DNA of 64,000 nucleotides. Origin: CAVRRZ01 sp963723745. GTDB lineage: Bacteria > Actinomycetota > Actinomycetes > Mycobacteriales > Geodermatophilaceae. The DNA lies in contig CAVRRZ010000004.1 of assembly GCA_963723745.1 (NCBI GenBank), positions 496,001 to 560,000 on the forward strand, written 5' to 3'. The notes under the pieces were generated by a model. That model was not told where the DNA came from. It saw only the letters and a program-made list of their open reading frames with translations, and did not search any database. Positions 17,722 through 25,977 of this stretch are shown here, one piece after another. The first letter of the stretch is position 1, and each line of letters opens with the position of its first letter. The position numbers and the translations under genes were made by a program.

Positions 17722-18650
17722 GGTACCGCGAGAGCGGCCGGCTCGACACGTCCGGCGTGCAGGACCGGCGCGGGCGCGGGGGGTTCGGCGGTGGGCGCGG
17801 AGGACGCGGCCTGGCCGTCGGCGGAGGCGGGCTCGGCCTGGTCGGCGTGGTCGTCGTCGTGCTGCTCCAGTTGCTCGGCGACGGCGGGAGCGGCGGTGGC
17901 TCGGGCAGCGGGCTGGGCGGTCTGGCCGGGATCGGCCAGGGCGGCACGGCCGACAACAGCGAGCTCGAGAGCGAGTGCCGCACCGGGGCCGACGCGAACG
18001 AGTCGGTCGACTGCGCGGTCGTCGCGAACATCGAGTCGATCCAGGACTTCTGGACCGGCGTCCTCGGCGCCGACTACTCCCCGACCGAGACCGTCTTCTT
18101 CAACGGGTCGGTGCAGACCGCCTGCGGCGGGGCCACCAGCGGCTCCGGTCCGTTCTACTGCCCGGCCGACGAGCTGGTCTACATCGACCTGAGCTTCTTC
18201 GACCAGTTGCAGAGCCAGTTCGGCGCCCAGGGCGGGCTGTTCGTGAACGCCTACATCATCGCCCACGAGTACGCCCACCACGTGCAGAACCTGCTCGGCA
18301 CCAACCGGCAGGTGACGCCGGGCGAGACCGGGCCCCGCAGCGGCACCGTGCGGCTCGAGCTGCAGGCCGACTGCTACGCGGGCGCCTGGGCGAACCACGC
18401 CGAGACCGTGCCGGACGAATCCGGGCGGCCGCTGATCGAGGAGATCACCGACGACGACATCGCCCGGGCGCTGGACGCGGCGGGCCGGATCGGCGACGAC
18501 TTCATCCAGCGCGAGCTCGGCGGCGGGACCGTGGACCAGGACGCGTTCAGCCACGGCACCTCCGAGCAGCGGCAACGGTGGTTCCTGACCGGCTACCGCA
18601 CCGGAGATCCGGCGCGCTGCGACACGTTCGCGACCGACGACCTCGGCTGA
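17718..18650 (+). CDS. YpfJ-type neutral zinc metallopeptidase
   Basis: A 310-residue membrane-anchored protein: a Gly/Arg-rich cytoplasmic N-terminus, one hydrophobic segment (GLGLVGVVVVVLLQLL), then the YpfJ domain. Family landmarks are FWTGVLGADYSPTETVFF, YCPADELVYIDLSFFDQL and the zinc motif IIAHEYAHHVQN. Further on are LQADCYAGAWANHA and FSHGTSEQRQRWFLTGY. This family is annotated as neutral zinc metallopeptidase, but activity has rarely been shown. It overlaps the SIMPL gene by four bases. Confidence 0.85.
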   Translation: MRYRESGRLDTSGVQDRRGRGGFGGGRGGRGLAVGGGGLGLVGVVVVVLLQLLGDGGSGGGSGSGLGGLAGIGQGGTADNSELESECRTGADANESVDCAVVANIESIQDFWTGVLGADYSPTETVFFNGSVQTACGGATSGSGPFYCPADELVYIDLSFFDQLQSQFGAQGGLFVNAYIIAHEYAHHVQNLLGTNRQVTPGETGPRSGTVRLELQADCYAGAWANHAETVPDESGRPLIEEITDDDIARALDAAGRIGDDFIQRELGGGTVDQDAFSHGTSEQRQRWFLTGYRTGDPARCDTFATDDLG

Positions 18651-18884
18651 GAACGGAAGGGAGTCGACCCGAAACTGGATCTTCCGTTTCAGGCGGATCA
18701 CTCCCGGGGTACCGGAAGACCGCCCACGTCGAGTCCTCAACCAGGCAGGGCTCCGACGCCTCGCACGGCCTGACCTCACCTCTCTACGCCCCGCGCCGCA
18801 CGCATGCGCCGGGCGCATCGGCCACGGCCAGAACCGCGCAGAACCGGGCACCAGACCCCGCCCCCGACCACCCGAGGAGAACCG

Positions 18885-19716
18885 ATGACGCACTCGGTCA
18901 ACGCCCCGTTCCCCCCTCCCGCCACGACGCAGAGCATCGATCCGCCCACCTCCGACGCGACGTCCACCACGGCCTCGTCGACCAAGGACACGGCCAAGAA
19001 CGAGGCCGCCAACGTCAAGGACACCGCCGTCCAGGCCGGTAGCCAGGTCGCCTCCACCGCCGCCGACCAGGCCAAGGAGGTGGCGCAGGAGACCAGGCGC
19101 CAGGCGCAGGATCTGCTCGATCAGGGTCGTTCCCAGGTCCGCGACCAGGCCGTCAGCCAGCAGCAGAAGGCCGCGCAGGGCCTGTCGACGCTGGCCGGCG
19201 AGCTGCGCAGCCTCGCGAACGGCACCAGCGAGGGCGCTCCCGGCCCCGCCCGCGACCTGCTCGAGCAGGCGTCGGGCAAGGTCGAGGAGTTCTCGTCCTG
19301 GCTGCAGAACCGCGAGCCGGCGGAGCTGCTCGACGAGGTCCGCCGCTTCGCCCGCCAGCAAGCCAGGCATGTTCCTCCTCGGCGCCGCGGCAGCCGGCGT
19401 GCTCGCCGGCCGCATGACCCGCGGCGTCAAGGACGCGCACTCGGACACCGACCAGCGCAACGTCGGAGGCCGGGTCCCGGCCACCAACTACGTCGACCCG
19501 GCGCCCGCGTACGGCGGCTACACCGGCACGGCCACGACCGGCGAGACGAGCGGCCTGACGACCGGCACGACGACCGGCACCTCGACCGGCACGACGGCCG
19601 GCGCTCCGCTGCCACCCCCGCCGTACGGCACCGTGCCGCCCGCCGGAACCACCGTGCCGCCGACCACGCCGGCCGGCTGGGACGACCCGGCCCGTCGTCC
19701 GGGTGAGGTGCGCTGA
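18885..19716 (+). CDS. Holin-operon membrane protein, frameshifted
   Basis: An Ala/Gln-rich helical protein (TKDTAKNEAANVKDTAVQAG onward, LEA-like 11-mer style) with a C-terminal hydrophobic segment GMFLLGAAAAGVLAGRMTRG and a Thr/Gly/Pro-rich tail ending PGEVR. The two parts are in different frames, joining near 19365. In relatives the RRFARQQPGMFLLGAAAAG stretch is continuous, so an indel error is likely. It opens a three-gene operon with a holin-family protein and a DUF3618 protein. The start follows CGAGGAGAACCG. Confidence 0.7.
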
Positions 19717-19718
19717 CC

Positions 19719-20243
19719 GTGACCTCCCCCTACTCCGGTGCCACCCCCGCGGGTGGCCGGTCGACGGCGACCCCGCCGACGTCCGCCGCCGTCGGCAACT
19801 ACGCCGTCGGACCCGAGGCCCACAGCGGCAACCTCGGCACCCCGATGACGGCCACCGGCGAGCCCGACGTCGAGGGCACCTCGGTCGGGCAGCTGATCGG
19901 CGAGGTCACCAAGGACCTGTCCACGCTGATGCGCCAGGAGCTCGAGCTGGCCAAGGCGGAGATGAAGGTCGAGGCCAAGAAGGCCGGCCAGGGCGCGGGC
20001 ATGTTCGGCGCCGCCGGCTTCGCCGCCTACATGGCGATCTTCTTCCTGTCGATCGCGCTGTGGTGGTCGCTGTCCCACCTGGTGGGTCACAGCTGGTCGG
20101 CCCTGATCGTGGCGATCCTCTGGGGTGCCGGCGCAGCGGTCGCCGGCCTCATGGGCAAGAAGAAGTTCCAGCAGGTGAACCCGAAGCCCGAGCGCACCGT
20201 CGAGACCCTCCAGCAGGTTCCCGGCGCGCTGAAGCCGAACTGA
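19719..20243 (+). CDS. Actinobacterial holin-X (phage holin family) protein
   Basis: A 174-residue membrane protein. The core TSVGQLIGEVTKDLSTLMRQELELAKAEMK is the signature of the Act_Holin/phage-holin superfamily, followed by two hydrophobic helices (FGAAGFAAYMAIFFLSIALWW and WSALIVAILWGAGAAVAGLMG). The name is historical: these are chromosomal genes in many actinobacteria, found next to DUF3618 proteins, and are not prophage parts. The GTG start lies three bases after the previous gene. Its role may be membrane stress or envelope homeostasis, which is inference. Confidence 0.8.
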   Translation: MTSPYSGATPAGGRSTATPPTSAAVGNYAVGPEAHSGNLGTPMTATGEPDVEGTSVGQLIGEVTKDLSTLMRQELELAKAEMKVEAKKAGQGAGMFGAAGFAAYMAIFFLSIALWWSLSHLVGHSWSALIVAILWGAGAAVAGLMGKKKFQQVNPKPERTVETLQQVPGALKPN

Positions 20244-20283
20244 ACCCCACCCCCCTTGACATCTCGCGACTTGGAGCAGACAC

Positions 20284-20952
20284 ATGACCACCAGTGACCC
20301 CGACGTCCTCCGGCGGCAGATCGAGGAGACCCGCCGCGAGCTGAGCTACGACGTCGACGCCCTCAACGAGAAGGTCAATCCGGCCCGTGTGGTCGACCGG
20401 CGCATGTCGGCGGCCAAGGGCAGGATGACGCGCGCGAAGGAGATGGTGATGGGTACCGCCCACGACACGACCGCCTCGGCGCACGGCAAGGCATCCGACG
20501 CCGTGGGCAGCGTGCAGGGTGCAGCGGCCGGCGCCGTGGGCACCGTCCAGGACGCCGCGTCGTCCGCGGCCGGCGCCGTGCAGCAGGCCCCCGACCAGGT
20601 GATCCGGCAGACCCAGGGCAACCCCCTGGCCGCCGGGCTGATCGCCTTCGGCGTCGGCTGGCTGGTCTCGAGCCTCATGCCCGCCAGCGAGAAGGAGAAG
20701 CAGCTGGCGCAGCAGGCCGAGGGCGCCGTCAAGGAGCACAAGGACGCGATCCTGGAGCCGGCCAAGCAGATGGCCCAGGAGATCGGCGACGAGCTCCGGC
20801 CGGCCGCCCAGCAGGCTGTCGAGGAGGTCAGGTCGACCGCGCAGAGCGCTGCCGAGACCGTCAAGGTCGAAGGGCAGTCGGCCGCGCAGGACGTGCAGGG
20901 CCAGGCGCAGGAGTCGAAGGCGACCGTGCAGAGTCAGGCGTCCTCTTCCTGA
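20284..20952 (+). CDS. DUF3618 family protein
   Basis: A 222-residue protein whose N-terminus (DVLRRQIEETRRELSYDVDALNEKVNPARVVDRR) is the DUF3618 signature. A single hydrophobic segment (NPLAAGLIAFGVGWLVSSLM) sits in the middle. The C-terminal third is an Ala/Gln/Glu/Lys-rich amphipathic helix resembling LEA or apolipoprotein repeats (EEVRSTAQSAAETVKVEGQS). It is the third gene of the holin operon and is followed by a strong terminator. The function is unknown; desiccation or envelope stress is a guess from composition. Confidence 0.8.
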   Translation: MTTSDPDVLRRQIEETRRELSYDVDALNEKVNPARVVDRRMSAAKGRMTRAKEMVMGTAHDTTASAHGKASDAVGSVQGAAAGAVGTVQDAASSAAGAVQQAPDQVIRQTQGNPLAAGLIAFGVGWLVSSLMPASEKEKQLAQQAEGAVKEHKDAILEPAKQMAQEIGDELRPAAQQAVEEVRSTAQSAAETVKVEGQSAAQDVQGQAQESKATVQSQASSS

Positions 20953-20967
20953 TCGATCGCACGCGAC

Positions 20968-21000
20968 TGCGCCCCGCCGGGTCCGACCCGGCGGGGCGCA
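20968..21000 (+). terminator. Terminator of the holin/DUF3618 operon
   Basis: Perfect 15-bp arms (TGCGCCCCGCCGGGT and its complement) at 20968-20982 and 20986-21000 surround a 3-nt loop, 15 bases after the DUF3618 stop. It is a typical GC-rich intrinsic terminator without a T tract. Confidence 0.85.
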
Positions 21001-21033
21001 GTGGCGTCCGGGGCCGGCGGATCGCGCGGGGCT

Positions 21034-21050
21034 GTCACCTGAACGGGTGA
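21034..21050. promoter_or_regulatory. 17-nt quasi-palindrome upstream of response regulator
   Basis: GTCACCTGAACGGGTGA ends 54 bases before the GTG of the response regulator gene. An almost identical site (one base different) lies at 27214-27230, 51 bases before another response regulator. The core TCACCTG-AA-CGGGTGA is a near-palindrome, so it probably binds a dimeric regulator. It could also include promoter elements. Confidence 0.6.
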
Positions 21051-21103
21051 GCCGGGCGCGCCCGGGGCTGCAGACGGGGCCCGGGAACGCCGTCCACATC
21101 GGT

Positions 21104-21502
21104 GTGAGCGAGCAGCATCCGGCCGGACCGCGCGTCCTGGTCGCCGACGACGAGGACGACATCCGCGGCCTCGTCGGCCTCGCGGTGCGCCGCGCCGGGT
21201 GCGAGGTCGTGCACTCGGTGTCCGACGGCTCGTCCGCCCTGGCCGCCGCCCGCGCCGACCTCCCGGATCTGACGGTGCTCGACGTCTCGATGCCCGGCCG
21301 GACGGGTCTGGAGGTCTGCGCCGAGCTGCGCGCCGACCCGGCCACCGCGGGCATCCGGGTGCTGCTCCTGTCCGCGGGCGCCTCGCCGTCCGACGTCGCC
21401 CGCGGGCTCGACGCCGGAGCCGACGCCTACCTGGCCAAGCCCTTCTCCGTCGCCGACCTGGTCCGGCAGATCCGATCGCTGACCGCCGGGACCCCGGCAT
21501 GA
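21104..21502 (+). CDS. Single-domain response regulator
   Basis: A 132-residue CheY-like receiver with no output domain. It has RVLVADDEDDIRGLV (acidic pocket), LTVLDVSMPGRTG (phospho-acceptor Asp), LLLSAGAS and DAYLAKPFS (conserved Lys). The GTG at 21104 gives the usual short leader; an earlier GTG at 21047 would place the upstream palindrome inside the gene. It overlaps the next gene, a histidine kinase, by four bases and so probably accepts phosphate from it. Confidence 0.8.
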   Translation: MSEQHPAGPRVLVADDEDDIRGLVGLAVRRAGCEVVHSVSDGSSALAAARADLPDLTVLDVSMPGRTGLEVCAELRADPATAGIRVLLLSAGASPSDVARGLDAGADAYLAKPFSVADLVRQIRSLTAGTPA

Positions 21503-23190
21503 GCGCCGTCGCGGTCCCGGTCCCCCGCCGCCGGTCCGGCGAGCTGCCCGCATCGGCCACGCCGCTGCTCGAGGGCATGCTGCCCACCGCGCTGACCGTC
21601 GCCCTCGCCGCGCTGCTCGTGGCGGTGGGCGCCGTCCCCGTCCTCGACCTGGAACTGGTGGTGGCGGGCCTGCTCGCGTCCGTGGCGGGCAGCATGCTCG
21701 CCCGGGTCGTCCCCGCCCGCTCGCGGACGGCGACCCTCGTGGCCCCGCTGTCCGCCGTCGCCGGTGCCGGCCTGGTGCATGCGGGCACCGGTTCCGTCGT
21801 CACCCTCTTCCTCCTGCTCGGCCCCCTGGTCGCCCTCGGCGCGGGTGCCGGGCGGACCGGCGTCCTCGCCGGCAGCCTGGGTGCGGCGCTGGCCTCGGTC
21901 TCACCGGTGCTGCTCACCCCCATCGAGGCGACCGGGCCGGCCGCGCTGCTCGCCCCGGTCAGCGCCGGACTGACCGGGCTGGTCGTGGCCGACCTCGCCG
22001 CCCGCGGCCGCAGCCGCGCCGAGGAGCTCGACCTGGCCACCCGGATGCTGGCCGCCCGTGCGCAGACCATGACCAGCGTCATCGATGCCGTGACCGAGCA
22101 GTCGATCATCGGCACCGACCGCGACGGCGTCGTCCGCGTCTGGAACCCCGGCGCCGAACGGATGCTCGGCCTTCCTCGCGCCGACGTCGTGCGCCGGCGC
22201 TCGATCACCGAGTTCCACTCGGGCGAGGAGCTGGACGCGCTCGCCTCCGAGCTCGGCGCGCCCTCCGGGCTGGCCGCGCTGGTGCACGCGGCGCAGGAAC
22301 GGGGCAGCGACGTCCGGGACTGGACGTACGTGGCCGCCGACGGCCGCGAGCGCACGGTGTCGGTGGCGATCACCCCGCGGTCGGACGACGACGGCACCCA
22401 CACGGGCTGGAACTTCGTCGGCACCGACATGACCGAGGCGCGGGCGACCGAGCGGATGAAGGACCAGTTCGTGAGCCTGATCAGCCACGAGCTGCGGACG
22501 CCGCTGGCCTCGATCCTCGGCTACCTCGAACTGGTCCTCGACGACGACGAGCAGACGCTGACCGACGAGCAGAAGCAGTTCCTGGGCACGGTGGAGCGCA
22601 ACGCCCACCGGCTGCAGCGACTCGTCGGCGATCTGCTGTTCACCGCGCAGGTCGAGGCCGGACGGTTCACCCTCCAGCCCGGCGACGTCGACCTCGCGGC
22701 CGTGGTCCGCGCCGCGGAGGAGACCGCTCGCGTCACGGCCGCCGCCGGGAGCGTGCGGGTCGTGCTCGACCTCCCGGACGGCGAGCTCGTCGTGCCCGGC
22801 GACGCCGTCCGGCTGGGTCAGGCCTGCGACAACCTCGTGTCCAACGCGGTCAAGTTCACCCCGCCCGGCGGGCGGGTGGCGCTGTCCCTGCGCGCGGCCT
22901 GGCGGCTCCCCGACGGCACGATGGCCGACGACGAGCGCCCCGGTGCCGAACCGGTCGCCCTTCTGTCGGTGAGCGACACGGGCATCGGCATCCCCGCCGC
23001 CGAGCAGACCGAGCTGTTCACCCGGTTCTTCCGGTCCTCGACCGCGCGGCGCAACGCCGTGCCCGGGGTCGGCCTGGGGCTGACGATCACCAAGGCGATC
23101 ACCACGGCGCACGGCGGCACGCTCGAGGTCCGCAGCGCCGAGGGCGAGGGCACCACGTTCACGCTCACGCTGCCCCGCCGCACCGCCTGA
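21499..23190 (+). CDS. Membrane PAS-domain sensor histidine kinase
   Basis: A 563-residue kinase. Residues 25-175 form about six hydrophobic segments in a membrane sensor module. A PAS domain follows (TDRDGVVRVWNPGAERMLGL to TGWNFVGTDMTEARATERM), then HisKA with the phospho-His near residue 330 in SLISHELRTPLASILGYLEL. The ATPase domain has N-box QACDNLVSNAVKFTP, DTGIGIP and VGLGLTITKAITTAHGG. It is coupled to the upstream receiver and lies just before the TasA/SipW genes, so it may control surface-matrix genes; that link is inferred from position. Confidence 0.85.
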   Translation: MSAVAVPVPRRRSGELPASATPLLEGMLPTALTVALAALLVAVGAVPVLDLELVVAGLLASVAGSMLARVVPARSRTATLVAPLSAVAGAGLVHAGTGSVVTLFLLLGPLVALGAGAGRTGVLAGSLGAALASVSPVLLTPIEATGPAALLAPVSAGLTGLVVADLAARGRSRAEELDLATRMLAARAQTMTSVIDAVTEQSIIGTDRDGVVRVWNPGAERMLGLPRADVVRRRSITEFHSGEELDALASELGAPSGLAALVHAAQERGSDVRDWTYVAADGRERTVSVAITPRSDDDGTHTGWNFVGTDMTEARATERMKDQFVSLISHELRTPLASILGYLELVLDDDEQTLTDEQKQFLGTVERNAHRLQRLVGDLLFTAQVEAGRFTLQPGDVDLAAVVRAAEETARVTAAAGSVRVVLDLPDGELVVPGDAVRLGQACDNLVSNAVKFTPPGGRVALSLRAAWRLPDGTMADDERPGAEPVALLSVSDTGIGIPAAEQTELFTRFFRSSTARRNAVPGVGLGLTITKAITTAHGGTLEVRSAEGEGTTFTLTLPRRTA

Positions 23191-23255
23191 CGCCGCCGCC
23201 GGGCGCCGCCGCCGGGCGCCGCCGCCGGGCGCCGCCGCCTGGCGCCGCCGCCGAG
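23191..23255. repeat. 13-nt GC-only tandem repeat, five copies
   Basis: Five copies of CGCCGCCGCCGGG (the last two with one or two changes) run directly from the histidine kinase stop codon to the palindrome at 23252. They are non-coding. Such runs are prone to slippage and polymerase errors. Confidence 0.85.
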
Positions 23256-23309
23256 ATCTGCACACTCGTACGCATCCGGGCCCGGATGCGTACGAGTGTG
23301 CAGATCTCG
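23252..23309. repeat. Perfect 58-bp palindrome
   Basis: Arms of 29 bp at 23252-23280 and 23281-23309 are exact reverse complements with no spacer. The left arm begins CGAGATCTGCACACTCG and the centre is CCGGGCCCGG. It lies 62 bases after the histidine kinase and about 147 bases before the TasA-like gene. It may end kinase transcription, and its perfection suggests a recently copied or selected element. Confidence 0.95.
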
Positions 23310-23455
23310 CCGTGCCGGGCCGTCCTGCGGGAGACGCGGGCGAACCTTGCGGATTCCTTGCGGAACGCTGGCGGGTGCGCTGCGGATGGGCCTCCAGAGT
23401 CGTCCCTGTCGCCGGGATCCCCCGGCACGAGGTTCGACCACAGGAGATGCGAGAC

Positions 23456-24079
23456 ATGAGCACCAACAAGCGTCCGGGCAGCCCGACCGCCCGCAAGGTC
23501 GTCGGCTCCCTCGCCGTCATCGGCACCGCCGCCGCCGTCGCGGGGCTGGGCACCTACGGCAACTTCACCGACAGCACCACGCCGATCAACACCACGGTGG
23601 CCACCGGCACGCTGTCGATCGACCTGACCCAGCCCGCCGGCGCCGTCGCCGTCCCGCTGAACGTCAACGGCATGGTTCCCGGCGACTCGATCACCCGCGC
23701 GGTGAACCTGGTCAACGACGGCTCGGTCCCGCTGTCGACCGTCAGCATGGTCAGCACGGCGCCGTCCCCGAGCATCCTCACCAGCGACCAGACCAACGGC
23801 CTGCAGCTGACGGTGAAGAAGTGCTCCGTCGCCTGGACGCAGGGCGGCACCGCGCAGGCGCCGACCTACACCTGCGGCGGCACCGAGAGCACGGTCCACA
23901 ACTCGCCGGTGGTGAACACCGCAGCCCTGAACAACCCCGCCAGCCTCACCCCGGGCGGTGTCGACCGGCTGGTGTTCAGCGTCTCGCTGCCCGCCACGGC
24001 CGGCAACGAGTTCCAGGGCAAGAGCGCCGGCATCAGCCTCTCCTTCACCGGCGTCCAGCGCGCCGGCACGGCCCTCTGA
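23456..24079 (+). CDS. TasA/CalY-like secreted matrix protein
   Basis: A 207-residue exported protein of the TasA/camelysin (peptidase M73) family. A basic start and hydrophobic segment (KVVGSLAVIGTAAAVAGLGTYG) are followed by the family block NFTDSTTPINTTVATGTLSIDL. Later come GMVPGDSITRAVNLVNDGSVPLS and a beta-rich end. In Bacillus, TasA forms biofilm fibres after cleavage by SipW. Two Cys residues (KKCSVAW, YTCGG) could form a disulphide outside the cell. The next gene is a SipW-type peptidase. The ATG at 23456 follows CAGGAGATGCGAGAC. Confidence 0.85.
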   Translation: MSTNKRPGSPTARKVVGSLAVIGTAAAVAGLGTYGNFTDSTTPINTTVATGTLSIDLTQPAGAVAVPLNVNGMVPGDSITRAVNLVNDGSVPLSTVSMVSTAPSPSILTSDQTNGLQLTVKKCSVAWTQGGTAQAPTYTCGGTESTVHNSPVVNTAALNNPASLTPGGVDRLVFSVSLPATAGNEFQGKSAGISLSFTGVQRAGTAL

Positions 24080-24109
24080 CCGCCACCACCTGACTGGTCG
24101 GAGAACCTC

Positions 24110-24760
24110 ATGACCGCCACTCTCCTGGCACGCCTGCCGGGGGCAGCGACCCCGCTGCCCCCGGAGGCCGACCTCGCCCGCGCCGCACACCACCACTGGA
24201 CCGCCACCGCCCGCCGCCAGGCGGCACGCGTGCTCCCGTGGCTCGTGCGAGGCCTGGTCGCCACGGCCGTCATCGCGTTCCTCGGCCTCGCCGTCGGACC
24301 CCACGTCCTCGGCTACCGCACGATGACCATGCTCACCTCGTCCATGGCACCGGAGATCGAGCCCGGCGACATCACCGTCGTCACCCCGCTCGCCGTCGAG
24401 GACGTCACCGAAGGCATGGTCATCGCCTACCACATCCCCATCGACGACCACCGCGTCGTCACCCACCGCGTCACCGACGTCCAGCGCGGCCCCGACGGCA
24501 CCACCACCGTGGCCACCAAGGGCGACAACAACGAGGCAGCCGACCCCTGGCTGGCCACCCTCGAAGGCGACACCGCCTGGCAGGTCCGGGCCGTCGTCCC
24601 CGAGGTCGGCCACCTCATCGCCGCCCTGCGCACCCCCGTGGTGTCCCAGGTCCTGCTCTACGGCGCACCCGCACTCCTCGCCGGATGGCTCCTGCTCTCC
24701 ATCTGGCGACCCACCACCGACACCGACGACACCACCCAGGACGAGGAGGACCAGCGATGA
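24110..24760 (+). CDS. sipW: Signal peptidase I, SipW/ER type (S26B)
   Basis: A 216-residue membrane peptidase with helices near residues 45-67 and close to the C-terminus (LLYGAPALLAGWLLLSIW). Catalytic boxes fit the ER-type group: Ser in MLTSSMAPEIEPGD, His (instead of the bacterial Lys) in HRVVTHRV, and TKGDNNEAADPW. It probably processes the TasA-like protein just upstream and perhaps the two small exported proteins downstream. The stop overlaps the next gene's ATG. The symbol is given by analogy with Bacillus. Confidence 0.85.
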   Translation: MTATLLARLPGAATPLPPEADLARAAHHHWTATARRQAARVLPWLVRGLVATAVIAFLGLAVGPHVLGYRTMTMLTSSMAPEIEPGDITVVTPLAVEDVTEGMVIAYHIPIDDHRVVTHRVTDVQRGPDGTTTVATKGDNNEAADPWLATLEGDTAWQVRAVVPEVGHLIAALRTPVVSQVLLYGAPALLAGWLLLSIWRPTTDTDDTTQDEEDQR

Positions 24761-25179
24761 CCGCCACCAAGCGCCTGCTGACCCTCGTCGGCCTGGTCCT
24801 GGCCGTCGTCGTCGGCAGCAGCATCCCCGCGTCGGCCGGCTACTCCGAGACGGTGAGTTCCTCGCCGCTGGGGTTCGCCACGGTCAGCGTCGCCGCCCCG
24901 ACCGCCGTTTCCGGCAGCCTCTCGTGCGGGTCGTCCAACTCGACGATGAACGTCAGCTGGGCCGCGAGCACCACGACCCGGGTCAACGGCTACCGCGTCA
25001 GCGTCCACTTCAGCGACGGCTACGTGCAGCACACCAACCTGCCGGCCGGCACCACCAGCTGGACCAAGTCCATCATCACCTACAACGTGACGGCGTACTC
25101 CATCCGCTACTCGGTCACCGCCGTGACCGACTTCGGCTGGTTCGCGCAGTCCGGACTCACCGGGAGCTTTCGATGCTGA
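24757..25179 (+). CDS. Small secreted protein, fibronectin-III-like
   Basis: A 140-residue exported protein with signal sequence TLVGLVLAVVVGSSIPASA, then GYSETVSSSPLGFATVSVAAPT and a single beta-sandwich domain (MNVSWAASTTTRVNGYRVSVHF to YSIRYSVTAVTDFGWFAQSG), ending in Cys. The pattern WxA...NGYRV resembles a fibronectin type III fold. Its paralogue at 25978 shares the ASA-YSETV start. The position after sipW suggests the same secretion route. It overlaps the receiver gene that follows. Confidence 0.7.
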   Translation: MTATKRLLTLVGLVLAVVVGSSIPASAGYSETVSSSPLGFATVSVAAPTAVSGSLSCGSSNSTMNVSWAASTTTRVNGYRVSVHFSDGYVQHTNLPAGTTSWTKSIITYNVTAYSIRYSVTAVTDFGWFAQSGLTGSFRC

Positions 25180-25847
25180 CCGCCCTTGTCGTCGACGACG
25201 AGACCGAAGCCCGCGCCGAGATCGCCGACCTCCTCCGCCTCGGCGGCTGGCAGGTCCGCGAGGCGGCCGACGCCGCCGAGGCGCTGCGCCAGACCGTCTA
25301 CAGCGACCCCGACCTGGTGGTCACCGACATGGCGATGCCCGGCTGCAGCGGCACCGCGATGCTGCACCGGCTGCGCCGCCGCGGCTCGCGCGCCCGGTTC
25401 GTCGTCATCACCCAGGACAACTCCGCCGAGGTCCGCGAGGAGTCGGCCGCCGCCGGCGCCGAGGCCTGCCTGATCAAGCCGGTCGGGCCGCAGGTCCTGC
25501 TGAACTTCCTGTCCAACCGGTCCACGGGGACGGTCGGCCAGGAGATGCTCACCGACATCCGCGACGTCGACGACCTGCACGACGCCGACGTCGAGGCCGA
25601 GTTCGCCGACCGGCTGCACGAGATGTACACCGACGCCCTGCCCGGCCGGCTCTCGGCGATCGCGAACGGAGCCCGGTTCGGCAACGCCCGGGCCGTGGTT
25701 GCCGCCGCGGACTCACTGGCCGGCACCAGCGGCCAGTTCGGTCACGACGAGGTGGCCGCCCTCTGCCGGGCGATCGCCCACGACGCCCGCCGGGGTGTGC
25801 TCGCCCACGCCCGCGTGGTGGAGCTGCAGAACCTCGCCACCGACTGA
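25173..25847 (+). CDS. Receiver protein with degenerate HPt domain
   Basis: A 224-residue protein. Residues 1-115 form an intact receiver (VVDDETEARAE, Asp52 in VTDMAMPG, Thr80, Lys102 in LIKPV). Residues 130-224 look like a histidine phosphotransfer (HPt) helical bundle with the usual landmark SLAGTSGQFG. The expected His two positions before Leu is Asp180 (ADSLAGTSG). The domain therefore cannot be phosphorylated in the normal way and may serve as a docking or sensing module. It overlaps the upstream exported-protein gene by seven bases, tying it to the TasA locus. Confidence 0.75.
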   Translation: MLTALVVDDETEARAEIADLLRLGGWQVREAADAAEALRQTVYSDPDLVVTDMAMPGCSGTAMLHRLRRRGSRARFVVITQDNSAEVREESAAAGAEACLIKPVGPQVLLNFLSNRSTGTVGQEMLTDIRDVDDLHDADVEAEFADRLHEMYTDALPGRLSAIANGARFGNARAVVAAADSLAGTSGQFGHDEVAALCRAIAHDARRGVLAHARVVELQNLATD

Positions 25848-25865
25848 CGGCGGCGATCCCGGACA

Positions 25866-25899
25866 GGAGGTCAGGCCAGCACGGGGTGGCCTGACCTCC
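25866..25899 (+). terminator. Terminator of the tasA-sipW-receiver operon
   Basis: Perfect 13-bp arms (GGAGGTCAGGCCA and its complement) at 25866-25878 and 25887-25899 enclose an 8-nt loop, 18 bases after the receiver gene stop. It may be the operon's end, with the second small exported protein transcribed separately. Confidence 0.8.
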
Positions 25900-25977
25900 G
25901 TCCGCACGCCCGCACTGCCGGCCGGACGGCTTCTGCTGTCCGTCCGGCGACACCCCGACGACGAAGGAGACATCTCC

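Noticed and set aside
19719..20243. Holin-family gene as sign of a prophage
   Set aside because: The protein is the chromosomal actinobacterial holin-X type in an operon with DUF3618, and no phage structural, lysin or integrase gene is near.
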